DNA of 64,000 nt from NCBI RefSeq assembly GCF_024741135.1, contig NZ_JANSUY010000004.1, positions 186,001-250,000 on the forward strand, written 5' to 3'. Position 1 is the first letter of the stretch. Every line of letters begins with the position of its first letter. The position numbers and the translations under genes are program-made. Source of the stretch: Aquiflexum gelatinilyticum (lineage in GTDB: Bacteria > Bacteroidota > Bacteroidia > Cytophagales > Cyclobacteriaceae). Positions 17,869-25,950 of this stretch are shown here, piece after piece. The notes below the pieces were generated by a model. The model was not told the origin of the DNA and searched no databases. It saw nothing but the letters and a program-made list of their open reading frames with translations.

Positions 17869-19047
17869 CTACTCGAGATCATCAGCATTCCAGCTAACCA
17901 TATCAACTGTATAAGTTTCGCTATCCTCATTTGTTCTTCTGAAATAGATTTTACCATCATTGTCGATATAACTGAAATTTTTGTACTCTTTTGGCAGTTT
18001 ATACTCTCTTATCTCATTTTTTCCGTTACTATTCAAATCCACTATTTGAATGATAAACTCATGTCCGGGATGCTGGATTAAGAATGTGTTCAAGTCTTTG
18101 TAGTCAAAGTTTTTTTCATGGAGTGCTCTTCTTGCTACCCTCACAAAATAACTATGACCAGCCTTTTGCAATAGACTCTTTGAAACTAAATAAAATTCAT
18201 TTTGATTATGAAAAACCTGCATGTAATGATTGGAATTAAACTCATCCTGAGGCATCCCAAAACCTACTCCAATTGCGGTTTTATTCAATTTACCTTCATA
18301 GGGAATCACCTCGTAACCCTCGGTGTCTTCCTGATAGATGTAGATATTGGGATCCATTGGGAAAGTGACCAAATACTTCTTGTCAAAATAAAGGATATTG
18401 GGTGATTCATCACCCCAAAACAAATATTCACGGTAGGGGCTCTCTTTTGGATATTTGAATAGCGGCTTAAATTTCCCATTGCTTAAGTTAATTTTCACGG
18501 CTAAAAAGGAGGTTTCGAAAAACTCTTTCCCGCTCTTTAAAAAATTTCGATCGAATGCCACTAAGGTGATATAGGGATCTTGTCCGATATATTCAAAATT
18601 CACAACTTGTGTGTTTGAACCTCCCACGCCAATTTTTGCTCCTGTTAATTTCATAATGTTCCAAGAATTCTTGATCTTCAAATCTCTATCCAAAAGCAAG
18701 AGATGGCCATATCCGTTCTCCACAACAAATATGGAGTCTTGGTTGACAGGATACACATCACCAATAACCAACAGATCAATTTCATTTCCACCTTCTTGGA
18801 ATCGGTTTTGATTTATGAGATTTCCTTTCTGATCGAATTTGAAAACAACAGCCTTCATCATGTCATAGCCATATATCAAGGAATCATCTGAGAGGCCAAA
18901 CTCCAAATTGTTGATTGAATACATTTCATTTTCAAAAGATATATTCCTTTCAATCATAAAGTCAAAGTCCACAAAATCATCCTTCTTATTTGAACAGCTT
19001 CCTAAGAATATTACTAGAATTAAAATCTTAACAAATCTTATTTTCAT
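17869..19047 (-). CDS. Lipoprotein with predicted beta-propeller fold, unknown function
   Basis: A 392-residue protein with a lipoprotein signal ending VIFLGSCSN. The rest is a series of beta strands typical of a six-bladed propeller, for example IYGYDMMKAVVFKFDQKGNLI, SIFVVENGYGHLLLLDRDL and IYIYQEDTEGYEVIPYEG. It resembles Bacteroidota propeller lipoproteins of the DUF4221/6-bladed type, but I cannot assign a domain with certainty. It is on the opposite strand to its neighbours and separates rpsU from xerC, which are commonly close together in this phylum, so it may be a later insertion. No function can be given. Confidence 0.75.
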   Translation of the reverse strand: MKIRFVKILILVIFLGSCSNKKDDFVDFDFMIERNISFENEMYSINNLEFGLSDDSLIYGYDMMKAVVFKFDQKGNLINQNRFQEGGNEIDLLVIGDVYPVNQDSIFVVENGYGHLLLLDRDLKIKNSWNIMKLTGAKIGVGGSNTQVVNFEYIGQDPYITLVAFDRNFLKSGKEFFETSFLAVKINLSNGKFKPLFKYPKESPYREYLFWGDESPNILYFDKKYLVTFPMDPNIYIYQEDTEGYEVIPYEGKLNKTAIGVGFGMPQDEFNSNHYMQVFHNQNEFYLVSKSLLQKAGHSYFVRVARRALHEKNFDYKDLNTFLIQHPGHEFIIQIVDLNSNGKNEIREYKLPKEYKNFSYIDNDGKIYFRRTNEDSETYTVDMVSWNADDLE

Positions 19048-19142
19048 TTAAACTTAAATTAATGTTTTTGTTATTATTACAAATTAAATCGAATATATAA
19101 CTTGAAATATATTTTTAAAAGGAAGTTTTAAGGATATTACGA

Positions 19143-19481
19143 ATGAATGCTTTAAAACAAAATGTACTTAAAGTTCTCTATTATTATTTCAAAATCTGGG
19201 CAGTCTTGATTTCAGGCTTATTGATTCTACTATTTATTTTTTATTTTTTCATTTATTCCCCCCATAAAAAACAAAGTCAAGCTAACCTCCAAAATCTCGG
19301 GAAAATAAAATTTGGAATGAGCAATCTTGATGTCATTCAAATAATGGGAAAAGAAGATTCAAAAATAAAAAACGTAGAAAATGACTCAGTCTATTTGTAT
19401 GAATTTGAACCTTTATCTTCGGAGGATATTGAGGTGATTTTTGATGGGGAAATGAAAGTAAAAAGGATTAATTTTCCATAA
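19143..19481 (+). CDS. Small membrane-anchored BamE/SmpA-like protein
   Basis: A 112-residue protein with one membrane anchor (about residues 18-40) and a short extracytoplasmic domain carrying GKIKFGMSNLDVIQIMGKED, VYLYEF and a closing strand EVIFDGEMKVKRINF. The pattern G.I..GM....V...MG.P/E followed by a short beta sheet is typical of BamE/SmpA-OmlA folds, which bind at outer-membrane assembly sites. Unlike true BamE there is no lipobox, so the protein would be held in the inner membrane. This is a fold-level guess. It lies between divergent and parallel neighbours with 95-113 bp gaps. Confidence 0.6.
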   Translation: MNALKQNVLKVLYYYFKIWAVLISGLLILLFIFYFFIYSPHKKQSQANLQNLGKIKFGMSNLDVIQIMGKEDSKIKNVENDSVYLYEFEPLSSEDIEVIFDGEMKVKRINFP

Positions 19482-19594
19482 CATTTCAAGATACATTCTT
19501 CCTTTTTTGATCCAGTTAATGGGCTGATTAATTACATTTTTTTCTTTCCTCTGAAAATAAACACTAACTTCATTCAAACATCTTTCTCGCTTCA

Positions 19595-20479
19595 ATGACC
19601 GATTCCTTTATCAACTATTTAGAATTCGAAAAAAGGGCAAGCCGACATACTGTCTTGGCTTACAGAAAGGACCTAGAGCAATTCAGTGAATTTTGTTTAG
19701 TCTCCTTCGAGAAAGAAGACATCAGCAACGCAGATCATCCTGAAATACGTGCGTGGATCATCGACCTCGTCGATCAGGGACTGAGTTCAACCTCAGTAAA
19801 TAGAAAAATCGCAACCCTCCGATCATTTTATAAATTCTTAATGCGCTCGGGAGAAATCACCAAAGACCCGACCTATAAACTCCGTGCACTGAAGACGCCA
19901 AAGCGATTGCCGGAATTTGTGCAGGAAGATGCCATTGACAAAGTCTTGGATGAGTTGCAGTTCAAGCCCGATTTTGATGGACAACGTGACAAAATGGTCA
20001 TGGAGTTTCTTTACCTGACGGGCGTCCGTCTCTCCGAATTATTGGAACTCAGGTGGAAAGACATTGATTTGGCGGGGGAAGGAGTGAAAGTTCTCGGAAA
20101 GCGGAAGAAAGAAAGAATAATTCCGATCACAAAAGGCCTCAAAAAGAATATTGTTTCGTACAGAAAAGTATTTGAAGAAAGGTTTTCAAATCTACAAGAT
20201 AGTGACTATTTTATCGTTATAAACCACAAGGAACAGGCTTACCCGATGAAGATTTACCGCATTGTGAGAGAACATTTAGACCTTTTTGCTCAGACTACCA
20301 AAAGAAGTCCACATCTCTTGAGGCACACATTTGCAACACATTTACTCAACAAAGGAGCTGATCTCAATGCTGTCAAAGACCTTCTTGGACATGCAAACCT
20401 TGCTGCTACGCAGGTCTATACACACAATTCTATGGAAAAACTTAAGGCTGTGTTTGAACAGGCACATCCGAAAGCTTAA
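19595..20479 (+). CDS. xerC: Site-specific tyrosine recombinase XerC/XerD family
   Basis: A 294-residue recombinase with an N-terminal SAM-like DNA-binding domain (about 1-85) and a catalytic domain. The catalytic residues are in place: arginine in LTGVRLSELL, a lysine in the beta-hairpin around GKRKKERIIPI, HLLRHTFATHL, LGHANLAATQVYTH with the nucleophilic tyrosine near residue 273. Xer recombinases resolve chromosome dimers at dif sites. It is of normal length and followed 29 bp later by hpf; the xerC-hpf pair is typical of Bacteroidota. Which Xer paralogue it is cannot be told without the rest of the genome. Confidence 0.93.
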   Translation: MTDSFINYLEFEKRASRHTVLAYRKDLEQFSEFCLVSFEKEDISNADHPEIRAWIIDLVDQGLSSTSVNRKIATLRSFYKFLMRSGEITKDPTYKLRALKTPKRLPEFVQEDAIDKVLDELQFKPDFDGQRDKMVMEFLYLTGVRLSELLELRWKDIDLAGEGVKVLGKRKKERIIPITKGLKKNIVSYRKVFEERFSNLQDSDYFIVINHKEQAYPMKIYRIVREHLDLFAQTTKRSPHLLRHTFATHLLNKGADLNAVKDLLGHANLAATQVYTHNSMEKLKAVFEQAHPKA

Positions 20480-20508
20480 TATAAGTTTAACTTTAAACCA
20501 TTTACATT

Positions 20509-20814
20509 ATGAAACTTCAAATGCATTCCATCCATTTCGATGCTGACCAAAAGCTTATCGATTTTATCCAGAAAAAAGCCGATAAACTTGACACCTATTT
20601 TGATCGAATAATCGACGGTGAAGTTTTTATGAGACTTGATAACCATGAAAAAAAAGAAAATAAAATTGTTGAAATTAAAATGAATGTTCCGGGAAAAACT
20701 CTTTTTTCAAAGCATCAAAGCGAATCATTTGAGGCCGCAACAGATGAAGCCATTGAGGGCCTCCGCAGACAACTCAAAAAATTCAAAGAAAAAGTCGTCT
20801 TAGCCAACCAATAA
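20509..20814 (+). CDS. hpf: Ribosome hibernation-promoting factor, short form
   Basis: A 101-residue HPF/RaiA (YfiA) protein: MKLQMHSIHFDADQKL, FIQKKADKLDTYFDRIIDGEV, KIVEIKMNVPGKTLFSKHQSESFEAATDEAIEGLRRQLKK in family order. These proteins bind the small-subunit decoding channel and silence ribosomes in stationary phase. The C-terminal dimerisation domain of long HPFs is absent. It is probably co-transcribed with xerC (29-bp gap) and ends at a good terminator. Confidence 0.93.
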   Translation: MKLQMHSIHFDADQKLIDFIQKKADKLDTYFDRIIDGEVFMRLDNHEKKENKIVEIKMNVPGKTLFSKHQSESFEAATDEAIEGLRRQLKKFKEKVVLANQ

Positions 20815-20822
20815 GCAATGAG

Positions 20823-20852
20823 ATCCTCGCCGAAAGCGGGGATTTTATTTTT
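20823..20852 (+). terminator. Terminator after hpf
   Basis: Stem ATCCTCGC / GCGGGGAT (one G-T pair) with a 5-nt loop, followed by TTTATTTTT. Confidence 0.85.
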
Positions 20853-20914
20853 CAATAGTTTTTTGTCTTTCAGCTTTTTACTTTCAGAGCGGCATTTAGA
20901 ACCCCCGTATGGGT

Positions 20915-22114
20915 TTATGGAAACAAAAGATTGAATCCAATTCCTGCCAAAACCCCCAAAGCTATTATCAGAGGTGACGAAAGTTTTGTAAAATTCAATA
21001 AAAGATAGGTACCCAAAATCGCTGCGATATTAAAAAAATCAGGATCTAATGGCTCAAAAAGCAAATAAGCTGCAGCAATCAACATCCCACAACTGACTGC
21101 ATTGATACCTTCCAAAGCGGCACGGACAGGACGGAATTTTTTCAACTTGTCCCAAAATTTGATGACGAAGAAAATAAGAAATGTACCCGGAAGGAAAATG
21201 CCTGCGGAGGCAATAAATCCTCCTGTCAACAATCCCAACACACCTTGGTCCCGCATAGACAATGCGCCCACATAGGCACTGATACTGAAAGTAGGACCGG
21301 GAATACCCTGCGATAAGGCATAGCCTGTCAAAAACTCCTGTGAGGTAAGGAATTTTTTAAACTCCACAAATTCCGTGAACAAATAAGGAACCAAGACCTG
21401 CCCTCCTCCAAAGATCAAACTTCCGTTTCTATAAAAATTCTCAAACAGAAGCACCGCCTGATTTTTTGTCAAAGCACCCAGAATAGCTGCAAAAACTAGG
21501 ATCCCTCCCCATAAGTAGAAATTGGCCCAATCAATGACAAGCTTTTTGTCACCTTCTTCTTTGGGTTCATTTCTGTACTTCAAGGAAGTGGTCACCCCTC
21601 CTACGAGAAGCAACAAAGGAAAAAGAAAAGGGGAATTATAGAAAAAGGAAATGAAAGTCGAAAACATCATCAGGACAGATGCCTCGGTGGTTTTGACCAT
21701 TTTGAAAATCGTCTTTTGGGCAGCATAGATAATAAATCCGATGGCCATAGGCTGAATGAATTTTGCAAAACTCAATGCCCCGGGCGTATTTTCCTGTAAA
21801 AAATCAATCAAGAAAGCCGCTACAATCATCAGAAGGGTAGCAGGCAAAATCCAGACAAAAAGAGAAAGATAGGCGAGATTTGGCCCGCCTACTCTATATC
21901 CTATTGCAGAGATGGTCTGAGTGGAAGTTGGACCAGGAAGGATTTGGCAAAGTGCATTCAATTCCCAAAGTTCCTGTTCTTTGATGTATCCCCGCCTAGT
22001 CACCATGGTATCCAAAACCATGGCAAGGAAGACCTGAGGTCCTCCAAAAGCCGTCAGAGACAGTAATAAAACATCTTTGAGATAAAGGTAATACCTGACC
22101 TTCCTGACCGACAC
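20915..22114 (-). CDS. chrA: Chromate transporter, long two-domain form
   Basis: A 399-residue CHR-family membrane protein with two homologous halves. The first has FGGPQVFLAMVLD and LCQILPGPTSTQ; the second has FGGGQVLVPYLFTEF and LSQGIPGPTFSISAYVGAL. About ten to twelve hydrophobic segments are visible. ChrA proteins export chromate, with proton coupling, giving resistance. Many homologues are not tested and may move other oxyanions. It follows the oxygenase gene by three bases, so the two are one transcription unit. Confidence 0.88.
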   Translation of the reverse strand: MSVRKVRYYLYLKDVLLLSLTAFGGPQVFLAMVLDTMVTRRGYIKEQELWELNALCQILPGPTSTQTISAIGYRVGGPNLAYLSLFVWILPATLLMIVAAFLIDFLQENTPGALSFAKFIQPMAIGFIIYAAQKTIFKMVKTTEASVLMMFSTFISFFYNSPFLFPLLLLVGGVTTSLKYRNEPKEEGDKKLVIDWANFYLWGGILVFAAILGALTKNQAVLLFENFYRNGSLIFGGGQVLVPYLFTEFVEFKKFLTSQEFLTGYALSQGIPGPTFSISAYVGALSMRDQGVLGLLTGGFIASAGIFLPGTFLIFFVIKFWDKLKKFRPVRAALEGINAVSCGMLIAAAYLLFEPLDPDFFNIAAILGTYLLLNFTKLSSPLIIALGVLAGIGFNLLFP

Positions 22115-22117
22115 GGC

Positions 22118-23104
22118 TTATTTCTTTAAGCCGAGTTCACGGAGCCTTTCTTCCAAAAACTCACCGGCGGTAGCATTTTCAAATTGCTTGGGATGATCGA
22201 CATCCACACAGCTTTCAAGACATGTCAGGTCCATCTCAGACCTTGGATGCATAAAGAAAGGAATCGAATACCTGCTGGTATGCATCATTTCGCGAGGTGG
22301 ATTGACGACCCGGTGGATGGTTGATTTCAATTTTTTATTGGTCAATCTCTCCAGCATATCGCCCACATTTACGACCAATTGGTCTGGAAGTGCAGTGATG
22401 GGAATCCACTTGCCGTCTTTTCTCAAAACCTGCAAGCCATCAGCACTTGCCCCCATGAGCAAAGTGATCAGGTTGATATCACCATGTTCGGCAGCACGCA
22501 CTGCGTCTGCCGGCACATCATCCGGATTTTCGATAGGGAAATAATGGATTTGTCTCAAGATGGAATTTCCGAAAGCAACCTTATCTTCAAAGTAATTTTC
22601 CTCAAGATCAAGGTAAAGCGCAATCGCTTTGAGCATGTTTTTTCCCGCCGCTTCCAAAGTTCTATACACTTCATTTGCGATTTCTTTAAATTCAGGCACT
22701 TCAGAAGGCCAGATATTATCAGGATATTCTTTTTTTGTCTCATCGCTGTCAGGGATGCTGTCCAACTCCTGACCCACATGATAAAACTCTTTTAGGTCAC
22801 CGGTATTTCTTCCCTTCGCATGTTCTTTTCCTTTGCCGGTATATCCTCTCTGAAAACCTATTTCAGGCTTTTCGTACTTAGACTTGACGTCATCAGGCAA
22901 TGAAAAAAACTTCTTGATCACAGCATAAAGCTTGTCCTGTAACTCTTTGTCGAGCCCATGATTCTTGATCGCAACGAATCCGATATTATTGTATGCTTCA
23001 CCCAACTTTTGAACAAATGCCTGCTTTTTGTCAGAACTCCCAGATGTGAAATCCGCTAGGTCTAAAGAGGGGATTTCATTGTATAAAATATCTTTCATCT
23101 TCAA
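22118..23104 (-). CDS. Isopenicillin-N-synthase-like 2-oxoglutarate/Fe(II) oxygenase
   Basis: A 328-residue cytoplasmic double-stranded beta-helix enzyme. The N-terminal DIOX_N part contains IGFVAIKNHGLDKELQDKLY. The iron ligands are visible as HGD (H207, D209) and H264 in STIHRVVNPP, and the 2-oxoglutarate-binding RYS is at 278-280. The family oxidises small molecules such as peptides, hormones and amino acids; the substrate is not readable. The second methionine (residue 3) is an equally plausible start. It lies three bases upstream of chrA on the same strand. I see no established link between the two functions. Confidence 0.88.
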   Translation of the reverse strand: MKMKDILYNEIPSLDLADFTSGSSDKKQAFVQKLGEAYNNIGFVAIKNHGLDKELQDKLYAVIKKFFSLPDDVKSKYEKPEIGFQRGYTGKGKEHAKGRNTGDLKEFYHVGQELDSIPDSDETKKEYPDNIWPSEVPEFKEIANEVYRTLEAAGKNMLKAIALYLDLEENYFEDKVAFGNSILRQIHYFPIENPDDVPADAVRAAEHGDINLITLLMGASADGLQVLRKDGKWIPITALPDQLVVNVGDMLERLTNKKLKSTIHRVVNPPREMMHTSRYSIPFFMHPRSEMDLTCLESCVDVDHPKQFENATAGEFLEERLRELGLKK

Positions 23105-23173
23105 AACTTTGATTTTTATTATTCAGCAATATATCCCAAATTTAGATAATTTCGCTTCCAGACCTTCATCACT

Positions 23174-23941
23174 ATGAAAAAATCAATACCATATTTTTGT
23201 TTCCTATTCCTGATTTTGGTATCTGCATCCTGTAGTTTGAAAGAAAAAAGAGAGGAGAAAATCTTCGAAATGACAGGGGCAGACAGTCTGGAAGTAGAAA
23301 AAAAAGAGGTGAGTTTCTATTTCTATGAGGAGGAAAAAGAATATCCGGACGCCATCATCGAAATGTATGCCCCACTAAGCAACCAAAAATTCAGCCCGGG
23401 TAGGATTCCCTTTGAGTTCAATATCAAAAATTATCCTTTTGGTGAGGAAATAGATGGTTTTAAATTAAATACAATACTGAATTCAGGAGATCCTGTAGGC
23501 CACAATTCACCGATTTTCCAACAAGAACTGAATGAAGGTACATATAGAATCGTCGCATATTTGGTAGACAGTCAGGGTTTGGCACTCAAAGAATTTGGAA
23601 ATTATGTGGACCGGGAGTTTATGGTCGGCAATACACGTCCATTTCCATATTCTGCAGAACCCTACCTCGCCTTAAATCTGCCAATCAACGGGCAGGCTTA
23701 TTTGGAAGGTGAAGAAGTAACCCTAGATTTTTTGGTCATCGGAGGTGATATGCTCCTTGATAACTTACAGGTGGAAATCAAGGTGGGAGATTTCCATTAT
23801 GAAATCACCGAAATCAATCCTGTAAGGATTTCAAATCTTCCAAAGGGTGAGCACCTCATCCAATTGAACCTTTCATACCAGGATGGAAAGCAGTTGGCAG
23901 GACCATTTTCAAGTGCTCAAAAATCGATCACAGTCCAATAA
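23174..23941 (+). CDS. Lipoprotein of unknown function
   Basis: A 255-residue protein with a lipoprotein signal ending LVSASCSLKEK. The mature part looks like two immunoglobulin-type beta domains, with repeated segments such as IIEMYAPLSNQKFSPGRIPFEF and LALNLPINGQAYLEGEEVTLDF. The two halves share the pattern AP.S....F.PGRI.F.F / LP.NGQAYLEGE.V.L.F, suggesting an internal duplication. No catalytic motif is visible. It is divergent from the oxygenase and 88 bp before serS. Confidence 0.78.
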   Translation: MKKSIPYFCFLFLILVSASCSLKEKREEKIFEMTGADSLEVEKKEVSFYFYEEEKEYPDAIIEMYAPLSNQKFSPGRIPFEFNIKNYPFGEEIDGFKLNTILNSGDPVGHNSPIFQQELNEGTYRIVAYLVDSQGLALKEFGNYVDREFMVGNTRPFPYSAEPYLALNLPINGQAYLEGEEVTLDFLVIGGDMLLDNLQVEIKVGDFHYEITEINPVRISNLPKGEHLIQLNLSYQDGKQLAGPFSSAQKSITVQ

Positions 23942-24029
23942 ACTACTTGGAGATATGTAGTTCTTTCCCAAGTGGATTTGGGGAACATCCTTATCTTTGC
24001 TCCAGCAACAGATCATATTATCATACACC

Positions 24030-25304
24030 ATGCTACTCGTAAATACAATCAGGGATAACTTTGAAATCACCTTGGCGGGATTACAAAAACGTAATTTCCA
24101 CAACGCTGAGGATGTTTTGATCCAGGTTTTGGACTTGGACAATAAAAGAAAAGAGACACAATCCCAAAGGGATTCACTACAGGCAGAATCGAATAACTAT
24201 TCAAAAGAAATAGGTATTTTGATGAGAGAGGGGAAAAAAGAGGAAGCCGAAAAAATCAAGACTTTTACTTCGGAAATTAAGGAGAAGGTAAAATCCTTGG
24301 AGGATATTTTTTCCCAAACTGAAGAAGAACTCAAGCAGATTTTGTACACCATTCCCAATATTCCCCACTTTTCGGTACCCAAAGGAAAATCTGCTGAGGA
24401 TAATGAGATCGTGCTTTCGAATGGGGAAATACCTGCTTTGCCAAACAACAAACAGCCACATTGGGAGCTGATCAAAAAATATGACATCATCGATTTTGAG
24501 CTTGGAACCAAAATAGCAGGTGCCGGATTCCCTGTTTACAAAGGAAAAGGTGCAAGATTGCAACGTGCACTGATCAACTTCTTTTTGGATGAGGCATTGA
24601 AAGCAGGTTATCTGGAAATCCAGCCTCCGATTTTGGTCAATGAAGATTCAGGTTATGGCACTGGGCAATTACCCGACAAAGAGGGCCAAATGTATGAGGC
24701 TACAGTGGACAGGCTTTTCCTTATCCCAACGGCAGAGGTTCCAATTACAAATATTTATAGAGATGTAATTTTGAATGAGTCAGATTTTCCTATCAAAAAT
24801 GTGGGCTATACTCCCTGCTTTAGAAGAGAAGCGGGAAGTTGGGGCGCACATGTAAGGGGATTAAATAGACTCCATCAGTTTGACAAAGTGGAAATCGTCC
24901 ATCTTTCACATCCTGACCATTCTTATGAGGCTTTGGAAGAAATGAGTTTATATGTACAGGGATTGCTGCAAAAACTGGAATTGCCTTATCGGGTTTTGAG
25001 ACTTTGCGGAGGAGATATGGGCTTTACCTCTTCCCTTACTTATGATATGGAGGTGTTCTCTGCTGCGCAGGAAAGGTGGCTTGAGGTCAGTTCAGTCAGC
25101 AACTTTGAGTCCTTTCAAGCAAACAGGTTAAAACTCCGTTTTAAAACTGAGGACAAAAAAACCCAATTGGCCCATACCTTAAATGGAAGTGCATTGGCAT
25201 TGCCTAGAATCGTAGCCTCAATCTTGGAAAACAACCAAACTGAAACCGGAATCAAGATGCCAAAAGTATTGGTTCCCTATCTTGGATTTGATACCATTGG
25301 ATAA
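24030..25304 (+). CDS. serS: Seryl-tRNA synthetase
   Basis: A 424-residue class II aminoacyl-tRNA synthetase. It has an N-terminal long coiled-coil arm (about 30-100) that grips tRNA(Ser). The catalytic domain has motif 2 FRREAGSWG and motif 3 NGSALALPRIVASILENNQ, with TAEVPITN as serine-binding segment. The start MLLVNTIRDNFE at 24030 matches the family opening; an upstream in-frame ATG at 23997 would add 11 residues and is less likely. It acts in the cytoplasm charging tRNA(Ser) and tRNA(Sec). Confidence 0.97.
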   Translation: MLLVNTIRDNFEITLAGLQKRNFHNAEDVLIQVLDLDNKRKETQSQRDSLQAESNNYSKEIGILMREGKKEEAEKIKTFTSEIKEKVKSLEDIFSQTEEELKQILYTIPNIPHFSVPKGKSAEDNEIVLSNGEIPALPNNKQPHWELIKKYDIIDFELGTKIAGAGFPVYKGKGARLQRALINFFLDEALKAGYLEIQPPILVNEDSGYGTGQLPDKEGQMYEATVDRLFLIPTAEVPITNIYRDVILNESDFPIKNVGYTPCFRREAGSWGAHVRGLNRLHQFDKVEIVHLSHPDHSYEALEEMSLYVQGLLQKLELPYRVLRLCGGDMGFTSSLTYDMEVFSAAQERWLEVSSVSNFESFQANRLKLRFKTEDKKTQLAHTLNGSALALPRIVASILENNQTETGIKMPKVLVPYLGFDTIG

Positions 25305-25318
25305 TAAATCCTTATACA

Positions 25319-25351
25319 ATCCCAAAGTCAAAAAACTTTGGGATTTTTTTT
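25319..25351 (+). terminator. Terminator after serS
   Basis: A 10-bp perfect stem ATCCCAAAGT / ACTTTGGGAT followed by eight T. Confidence 0.9.
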
Positions 25352-25372
25352 CAAACAAAACTTTCTAGGTCA

Positions 25373-25795
25373 ATGAAATATCTATTCATCATATATCTTC
25401 TTCTTTTCCCATTGCAGATTTTTTGCCAATCAGAAAAAGAAGAAAAGGAGGATATTGCTGCCACTGTGCAACTGTATTTTGATGGGATGATCCAAAGGGA
25501 CAAGGGGAAACTTGAACAAGCTTTCCTTCCTGATGCAAGGTTGATCGGATACCGGGGAGAGAACCTGACCATTACTTCATTTGAGGATTGGGCCAACGGT
25601 ACAGCAAATGGCGAAAAAAGAGACCCTTCAAAATTTGAAAACAGGCTTTTGGAAATCGAAATCAAAGGGAATACTGCTTTGGCCAAAACAGAGTTATTTT
25701 GGCCGGGCATTTACTACTACGATTATTTGACCCTTATCAAAATAGAAGGTAAATGGAAAATCGTCCATAAGACTTGGTATGAAGAAAAAAGATGA
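25373..25795 (+). CDS. Secreted NTF2-like protein (putative lumazine-binding/SnoaL fold)
   Basis: A 140-residue protein with a signal peptide ending IFCQS and no lipobox. The mature part is a single alpha+beta cone typical of the NTF2/SnoaL superfamily: an opening helix IAATVQLYFDGMIQRDKGKLEQAF, then LPDARLIGY, ITSFEDWANG, and closing strands LLEIEIKGNTALAKTELFW, YDYLTLIKIEGKWKIVHKTWY. Family members in Bacteroidota are periplasmic and of unknown ligand. It begins 21 bp after the serS terminator. Confidence 0.8.
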   Translation: MKYLFIIYLLLFPLQIFCQSEKEEKEDIAATVQLYFDGMIQRDKGKLEQAFLPDARLIGYRGENLTITSFEDWANGTANGEKRDPSKFENRLLEIEIKGNTALAKTELFWPGIYYYDYLTLIKIEGKWKIVHKTWYEEKR

Positions 25796-25890
25796 ATAAA
25801 AGGAAATGGATAATTTGGTTAATAGGTTAAAACTGTTGCTGATAAGCGGACACTTCAAATCCTAACAGCATCACTTTCACTCAATAAGCC

Positions 25891-25936
25891 AACAAAAAAG
25901 CCTGTAAAAGTTAATGACTTTTACAGGCTTTATTTC
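25891..25936. terminator. Bidirectional terminator between convergent genes
   Basis: A perfect 15-bp stem AAAGCCTGTAAAAGT / ACTTTTACAGGCTTT with a 5-nt loop, flanked by A-rich sequence on the left and T-rich on the right. It can stop transcription in both directions, from the NTF2-like gene and from the glycine-rich T9SS gene. Confidence 0.9.
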
Positions 25937-25950
25937 AAAATGGGATATGA

